From NCBI RefSeq assembly GCF_003443675.1, contig NZ_CP031963.1:5306501-5370500 (forward strand): a DNA stretch of 64,000 nucleotides, given 5' to 3'. Shown here piece by piece: positions 59,447 to 64,000 of this stretch. The DNA is from Aquimarina sp. BL5 (lineage in GTDB: Bacteria > Bacteroidota > Bacteroidia > Flavobacteriales > Flavobacteriaceae). A model generated the notes under the pieces. The model worked only from the letters and a program-made list of their open reading frames with translations. It was not told the origin of the DNA and did no database searches. The translations under genes were made by a program, and so were the position numbers. The number at the start of each line of letters is the position of its first letter. Position 1 is the stretch's first letter.

Positions 59447-61999
59447 CTACCAAAACACTCTAAAACTTAGATTAGGAGTAATACCCAAAGCAAAAATATC
59501 CGAATTAACAAACCTGTTGTCTAAAGAATTAGTAGTTCTAAATTCTCTATTCAGTAAGTTTTCTCGATCATATAAATTTAATACAGACAGTCCCAATCGG
59601 TATCTAACATTAGGAGTAGATCTTATGTCGAAATCATAAATAGCAGAAAAATCAAGTCTGTGATATACTGGCAGATTATTTCCGTTGATTTCTCCAAAGT
59701 CTAATAGCACCAGATTTCCGCTTTCATCAATTCCAGAAACATTAGTAAAAGCTTTACCGGTATGCCATAACCAGCCAAGAGAAAACTGAAAGTTATTGAT
59801 CTTATAGAAGTGTGACCATTTTATAGTATGCTCTATATTCCAGTTGCCAGGAAAAGATTCGTTATTGTTGATATCTTCAAACTTATTTTGGGTATTAATG
59901 TATGAATAACTAACCCAAGTTTTATAGTTTTTAAAACGTTTCTTTAGAAAAAAATCAATTCCATAAACCCTACTTTCGCCAGTATGGTAAGTGTTATCTA
60001 TTGGATTGATAAAACCAGCCGTAAGTGATGTAATATCATCTATTTGCTTATAGTAGGTGTCTATATCAAAGTACCATTTGTTTTTCTTAAAGCTGCTTCC
60101 TAAAGTGAATTGATAACTGGTGATTATAGGGAACTGTTCTTTGTTGGCTAATGTCCAAACCTGATTCTCCAAAGATAGATCGCTGACCACAGATTCTCTG
60201 ATCTGACTAACAGCTTGACTACGATATTCTCCAGTGGCATTAACTTCCCAATATTTAGATAAGTTTTTCTGTATGAAAACACGAGGTTCGATAAATGATT
60301 TGTCCAATTCCGCATAGTGGTTCAAACGCAACCCAGCAGAAAAATAAAAGTTTTTAGGGGTTTCATATGTATACTCTCCATAGACTGCATGTGTATTCAG
60401 AAAACGATCATCTTGATCCAGAATTAGTTCATATTGTGGAGTAGTCGTTACAAATGCATACTTAATCGCATTGTTAGAAAATTGGTACCCACCAAGAATC
60501 TTTTGGCTATCAGATAATGAGTAATTGAGATCTAAAGCTGCACCAAAATCCTTTACACTATTCTTTTTGCTTTCGATTTCGGTTGTGGTTCCTGATTCTT
60601 CGGTTATGAATTGATAGTTTAGCAGATATCTTGTATAATATCCACTACTTTTAATACTTAATTTATTATTCCAAATGTGTTTCCAGCTTATGTTGTATCC
60701 TTCGTTCTCAGTTATTAGGTTATCATTAAAAGACATAAGATCATCACTTCGCTTAAAATCAAGATCATTTTTGCTATAAAGCATATTCGCTTCAATTTTA
60801 TCGAAATCAGAAAGTTTGGCAATTAAATTAGCGTTGTAGTCAGCGTAGAAAAAATCATTTTTAGCTTCATTAAGAGGGTTAGTTTCTGCGATAGTTGTGT
60901 TCTGAAAAACACGATCCGCAAATTGTTTATAGGTAAATGTTTCCAAAACATCTGAATAAGAACGTCTTCCGGATACTTGTAATGATAATTTATTTTTTAT
61001 AATTGGAGCGTGAACAACAGCATCCGCATTGATCATATTAAAACCGGCTCCTCCCGTAAAACGTTCTGCAACCTCATTTTCAGTTTTGATATCAATTACT
61101 CCAGATATTCTATCTCCATATTTAGCACTTACTCCACTTTTCGAAAAATCAACTTCTTTTACTACATAAGGATTAAAAGCGGATAGCATACCAAAAAAGT
61201 GTCCTTGATGATAGGTTTTGATTCCATTCCAAAGGACTAAATTTTGATTAGGAGCACTACCACGTACATATAATCCAGATGCAGTTTCGAATGGACTATT
61301 AACACCTGGGGTCAATTGGATACTTTGCAAAATATCTGGCTCTGTAAGTCCAGGTAATATCTCAATATCCTTCAAATCAATATTTACCACTTTTTTATTT
61401 AGAGTAATTCCTTTAGTAAGATATTCTTGGATAACGACTTCATCTAGTGTTTCTATAGTATTGATAAGATAAATCTTTATACAATCGTTTTTATTAACAA
61501 ATTCTGAAGCATTTAAAACTTTCTGCCTAAATCCTGGTGCGCTGATTAAAATTGCAGAATTAAAAGGAACTTCTAAATTTTCAAAATACCCTTTTTCGTT
61601 TGTATTAATATTGATTCTGGAGGCCTTGAAGAAGACTCTGATTTTTTCTAAGGGTTCCGAATTCTCATTATAAATATAACCGCAGACACTAACAGTATCC
61701 TTTTTAGCGTATTTTCTAATAGTTATAAAGTTTTCTCCTGTGACTTCAAACTTTAATTTTGATTGTTGTTCTAGACTATCAATAACCTCTTCTAAGTTAG
61801 TTTCCGTATTAGTCTGTAGAGATACTAGTTTATTAATGATAGTTGCATCAATGTATGAGAACTTTACATCGAATTGTTTTTCTAAAGAAGGAATTATTTG
61901 AGATAGTGGTTTATTTTGAGCATCAATGATGTTTGTTTTTTCTTGCGAAAAAACAGATATATTCCACAAAAGTATGCATACACATAAAAATCTCGTCAT
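59447..61999 (-). CDS. TonB-dependent receptor of a FecI/FecR set
   Basis: An 850-residue outer-membrane receptor. The N-terminus has a signal peptide, an STN-like segment (QIIPSLEKQFDVKFSYIDATIINKLV...LEEVIDSLEQQSKLKFEV, about 30-90) and a carboxypeptidase-like beta domain (about 105-180). The plug (about 215-330) carries DILQSIQLTPGVNSPFETASGLYVRGSAPNQNLVLWNG and YGDRISGVIDIKTENE, then the barrel ending LSFRVFW, with the terminal aromatic residue expected for outer-membrane barrels. No SusD partner follows. It is encoded 4 nt after fecR in a colinear sigma/fecR/receptor operon. The substrate is unknown. Confidence 0.92.
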   Translation of the reverse strand: MTRFLCVCILLWNISVFSQEKTNIIDAQNKPLSQIIPSLEKQFDVKFSYIDATIINKLVSLQTNTETNLEEVIDSLEQQSKLKFEVTGENFITIRKYAKKDTVSVCGYIYNENSEPLEKIRVFFKASRININTNEKGYFENLEVPFNSAILISAPGFRQKVLNASEFVNKNDCIKIYLINTIETLDEVVIQEYLTKGITLNKKVVNIDLKDIEILPGLTEPDILQSIQLTPGVNSPFETASGLYVRGSAPNQNLVLWNGIKTYHQGHFFGMLSAFNPYVVKEVDFSKSGVSAKYGDRISGVIDIKTENEVAERFTGGAGFNMINADAVVHAPIIKNKLSLQVSGRRSYSDVLETFTYKQFADRVFQNTTIAETNPLNEAKNDFFYADYNANLIAKLSDFDKIEANMLYSKNDLDFKRSDDLMSFNDNLITENEGYNISWKHIWNNKLSIKSSGYYTRYLLNYQFITEESGTTTEIESKKNSVKDFGAALDLNYSLSDSQKILGGYQFSNNAIKYAFVTTTPQYELILDQDDRFLNTHAVYGEYTYETPKNFYFSAGLRLNHYAELDKSFIEPRVFIQKNLSKYWEVNATGEYRSQAVSQIRESVVSDLSLENQVWTLANKEQFPIITSYQFTLGSSFKKNKWYFDIDTYYKQIDDITSLTAGFINPIDNTYHTGESRVYGIDFFLKKRFKNYKTWVSYSYINTQNKFEDINNNESFPGNWNIEHTIKWSHFYKINNFQFSLGWLWHTGKAFTNVSGIDESGNLVLLDFGEINGNNLPVYHRLDFSAIYDFDIRSTPNVRYRLGLSVLNLYDRENLLNREFRTTNSLDNRFVNSDIFALGITPNLSFRVFW

Positions 62000-62003
62000 G
62001 CTC

Positions 62004-62918
62004 TTAATTTTCTACTACCACGGTCTTACCGTTTTGCAATAGTTGGTATTGCAAACCTAAGGTACTAAAAACTGTTTTAAGGGCAACATCTATATCATTA
62101 TTAGGAAAAGTTCCGGTGTAAATTATATCAGTATCTATATTTTTTGTGTCGATAGCGATATTGTACTGATCCTCTAACTCTTTAAAAACATAGTGTAGCG
62201 GAACACTTCTAAACGAACTTGTATTAGAAATCCAGGAAGGTTCTAGTGCGTCAAAAGTCCAATTCTCTGAAGCGGTACGGGCAATTTTTCTATATCCTTT
62301 TCCTGCTGTAAGAACTGTATTGTCTTGTCCACTTGTAACACTAACTCTTCCTTCATAACAAACTGCTTCAAAAAACGAAGCTTGTGATTGTACATTAAAC
62401 TCAGTTCCTAATACAGAAACATCTCCATTAATTGTTGCTACCGTAAAGGTACTTCCCTTTTTTACTTTAAAATAAGCTTCCCCGTCTAAAGATACAGTTC
62501 GGTTAGTATCCCAATTGTTTTTGTCAAAACTGGCTTCAGATTTAGCATTAAGTATCATTTCCGAACCATCAGGAAGCGTAACCGTTAATTGTTCTCCAAA
62601 AGAAGTTGTAAAGGAATCATTAGAATTGAATAAGAATAATCCAAATATAATTACAATGGAAGCCGCTGCAGCGAAATATGGCCAAAGTTTAATAACAGGT
62701 TTTGTGTCTTTCTGAGAATGAGTATTTCTTTTTGATTTTACAGTGTTTAAAGCTTTATCTACATCATACGTTGTTAGATCCAAAGCATCAGCACCAGCCA
62801 TAATCTTGTTGTAATGAGTGTACTCCGGATGGGATTGGAACTCCTTAAGTTCCTCTGGAGAAAGTTCTCCATTTATCCATCTGGACAAGAATATATCATC
62901 TTTTTTATCGTCAAACAT
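62004..62918 (-). CDS. FecR-family anti-sigma factor
   Basis: A 304-residue anti-sigma factor with the same layout as the one at 20310 but shorter. It has a cytoplasmic part (FLSRWINGELSPEELKEFQSH), one membrane segment near 82-102 (LWPYFAAAASIVIIFGLFLF), the FecR core (LTVTLPDGSEMILNAKSEASFDKNNW, VSLDGEAYFKVKKGSTFTVATINGDVSVLGTEFNVQ) and a C-terminal receptor-contact domain (VPLHYVFKELEDQYNIAIDTKNIDTDIIYTGTF). It lies 54 nt after the sigma gene and 4 nt before the receptor gene. Confidence 0.94.
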   Translation of the reverse strand: MFDDKKDDIFLSRWINGELSPEELKEFQSHPEYTHYNKIMAGADALDLTTYDVDKALNTVKSKRNTHSQKDTKPVIKLWPYFAAAASIVIIFGLFLFNSNDSFTTSFGEQLTVTLPDGSEMILNAKSEASFDKNNWDTNRTVSLDGEAYFKVKKGSTFTVATINGDVSVLGTEFNVQSQASFFEAVCYEGRVSVTSGQDNTVLTAGKGYRKIARTASENWTFDALEPSWISNTSSFRSVPLHYVFKELEDQYNIAIDTKNIDTDIIYTGTFPNNDIDVALKTVFSTLGLQYQLLQNGKTVVVEN

Positions 62919-62972
62919 AATCTGCTTATATATAATAAAAACGTTTAAGTTTGGTATTACCCTACCTCCGTT

Positions 62973-63494
62973 TTAAATATTTCCAATTTTTTTTCTTAAT
63001 GTTACTAGTGCTTTATGCATTAATTTCTCGATTGCTTTTACTGATACATTAGATAACTCCGCAATTTCTCTATATGTTTTTTTATCAATTCTGCTCAAAA
63101 GAAAAACTTCTCTTTGTCTATCAGGTAAATCAGCTATAGCATTTTTTAGTTTCTCCATATATTCTTTTTCGAGCATAACGAATTCTGGAGATTCATTGGT
63201 AACATCACTTTTTCGTTGCGTAATGTAATTTTGATGTTTAAACTTTACTTGCTGGTGACGTGCGATACTAATTCCAAGATTAGTAGCTATGGTATAGACA
63301 TAGCTTTTTGCTTTATCTAAAGGAACCTTTGCACAATTATTCCATAATTTAATAAAAGAGTCTTGTACAATATCTTCTGCTTGATCAAGATCCCCGAATT
63401 TATAGTATAGGTAACTTCTCAAAAGCTTTGCATGACTTTTGAAAAATTGGTCAAAGGCTTGTTCATCACAAGTAGAGTTTTTACTGTCAGACAT
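62973..63494 (-). CDS. ECF sigma factor, FecI-like
   Basis: A 173-residue sigma factor. Region 2 is FFKSHAKLLRSYLYYKFGDLDQAEDIVQDSFIKLWNN and region 4 is LPDRQREVFLLSRIDKKTYREIAELSNVSVKAIEKLMHKALVTLRKKIG. It is the first gene of the colinear sigma/fecR/TonB-receptor operon. It is only distantly related to the two sigma factors near 15 kb and 20 kb, so this is an independent system. Its promoter region faces the partial lipoprotein gene at the right edge. Confidence 0.94.
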   Translation of the reverse strand: MSDSKNSTCDEQAFDQFFKSHAKLLRSYLYYKFGDLDQAEDIVQDSFIKLWNNCAKVPLDKAKSYVYTIATNLGISIARHQQVKFKHQNYITQRKSDVTNESPEFVMLEKEYMEKLKNAIADLPDRQREVFLLSRIDKKTYREIAELSNVSVKAIEKLMHKALVTLRKKIGNI

Positions 63495-63605
63495 TTGGGG
63501 ATTGATTTGTTGTCAAAACTAGATTTTTTTCTGATACGAAAAAAAATAAATCAAAAAAAATATGAAAGTAAGGGGTGGGGTAGTTGTATTCCTTGGCGTT
63601 TTATA

Positions 63606-63619
63606 TGTGTTATAACACA
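63606..63619. promoter_or_regulatory. Perfect 14-bp palindrome in a divergent promoter region
   Basis: TGTGTTATAACACA reads the same on both strands. It lies between the sigma factor gene (minus) and the lipoprotein gene (plus), 111 nt and 49 nt from their starts. It could be an operator for either gene; no partner regulator is known. Confidence 0.45.
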
Positions 63620-63667
63620 CAAAATATCTCAATTGAGTTTTACTTAATCTTTAATTAAAAAATTAAA

Positions 63668-64000
63668 ATGAAAAATCTTAGAATACTTAGCCTACTCATA
63701 TTAGGGCTTATGGTAATATTTACTTCTTGTGAAGAAAACGATGATACCGATCCAACAACAGAATGCCCTGAATTATCTTTTGAAAGAGATGGTGGGAAAT
63801 TAATTGCAAATTTTGAAGAAATAAATAGTTTAGATGTTTACGAGTGGTTTGTAAATGATGAATTGATAGAAACCGAAAGATTAGAGGATCAACGCGATAA
63901 TACCTTAGATATTTCTGAATATAATCCTGGAACTTATACTGTTTGTATCAAAGCAGAAACCCCTGATTGTCCAGCAGGTGTAGAGTTTTGTAAGGAAATA
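63668..64000 (+). CDS. Lipoprotein, 3' truncated by window
   Basis: The ATG at 63668 opens a frame of 111 codons that runs off the right edge. It has a lipoprotein signal (lipobox MVIFTSCEEND) followed by acidic residues. The mature part has PELSFERDGGKLIANFEEINSLDVYEWFVNDELI and DISEYNPGTYTVCIKAETPDC, resembling an Ig-like/PKD-type beta-sandwich of surface proteins. It may belong to the regulon of the neighbouring sigma/receptor set, since the genes are divergent. Function unknown. Confidence 0.75.
   Translation, partial: MKNLRILSLLILGLMVIFTSCEENDDTDPTTECPELSFERDGGKLIANFEEINSLDVYEWFVNDELIETERLEDQRDNTLDISEYNPGTYTVCIKAETPDCPAGVEFCKEI

Noticed and set aside
1..64000. CRISPR arrays, insertion sequences, prophage genes
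   Set aside because: No array of short direct repeats with unique spacers, no transposase, integrase, terminase or capsid motifs were seen in any frame.

Overview
The window is typical of a Flavobacteriaceae (Bacteroidetes) chromosome, perhaps close to Aquimarina; the genus is a guess. The DNA is AT-rich (roughly one third G+C by eye). Promoters carry the Bacteroidetes TAnnTTTG -7 box, in several cases with a TTG/TTTG element 19 nt upstream. Lipoproteins have an acidic stretch after the lipobox cysteine. There are FecI/FecR/TonB-receptor sets, GldI, a split transketolase, DUF3810 and DUF6503.

Layout. 1-6580: a + strand cluster of proteins that make, bind or consume NAD+ or ADP-ribose: two DUF4291 proteins, a MacroD-type macrodomain, a LOG/SLOG-like nucleotide protein, the NAD+-dependent RNA 2'-phosphotransferase KptA, a PPP-type phosphoesterase, an exported protein of unknown role, and NAMPT. 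Two palindromic repeats flank kptA. 6808-9629: a Crp/Fnr regulator and a lipoprotein made of six tandem 333-bp units. 10013-14400: a TlpA-like thioredoxin, then a minus-strand carotenoid set (crtZ, crtB, crtI) headed by a CarH-like MerR/B12-binding regulator. 14564-24916: an orphan ECF sigma factor, a TPR/HTH membrane regulator, a candidate aerolysin-type pore-forming lipoprotein, a thioredoxin-like protein, and a sigma/FecR/TonB-receptor set whose sigma gene is divergent.

24985-30702: a BlaI repressor with three tandem operators and a BlaR1-type M56 protease fused to an M23 peptidase; then a five-PAS histidine kinase overlapping its response regulator. 31068-31453: three tRNA genes (Leu-GAG and two identical Lys-TTT). 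31587-47704: mostly housekeeping: aroK, a phosphoribosyltransferase, a TPMT-like methyltransferase, an S4 protein, an FKBP with an Asp-rich insert, split transketolase, tgt, an LptG-like permease, an EamA transporter, accA, dnaB, a GATase-like exported protein, a DUF6503 lipoprotein and a class V aminotransferase. 47766-59146: two amidohydrolase-like proteins, DUF3810, pepD, a cyclophilin-FKBP fusion, gldI, a DHH phosphoesterase, ndk and another FKBP. 59447-64000: a colinear sigma/FecR/TonB-receptor operon and the start of a lipoprotein gene.

The best candidate for an under-described system is the NAD+/ADP-ribose/RNA-end cluster at the left edge, which continues beyond the window. Next come the M56-M23 fusion with its operator array, the aerolysin-like lipoprotein, and the CarH-like switch with TTTGTTTAA repeats. 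No insertion sequence, prophage or CRISPR array was seen.
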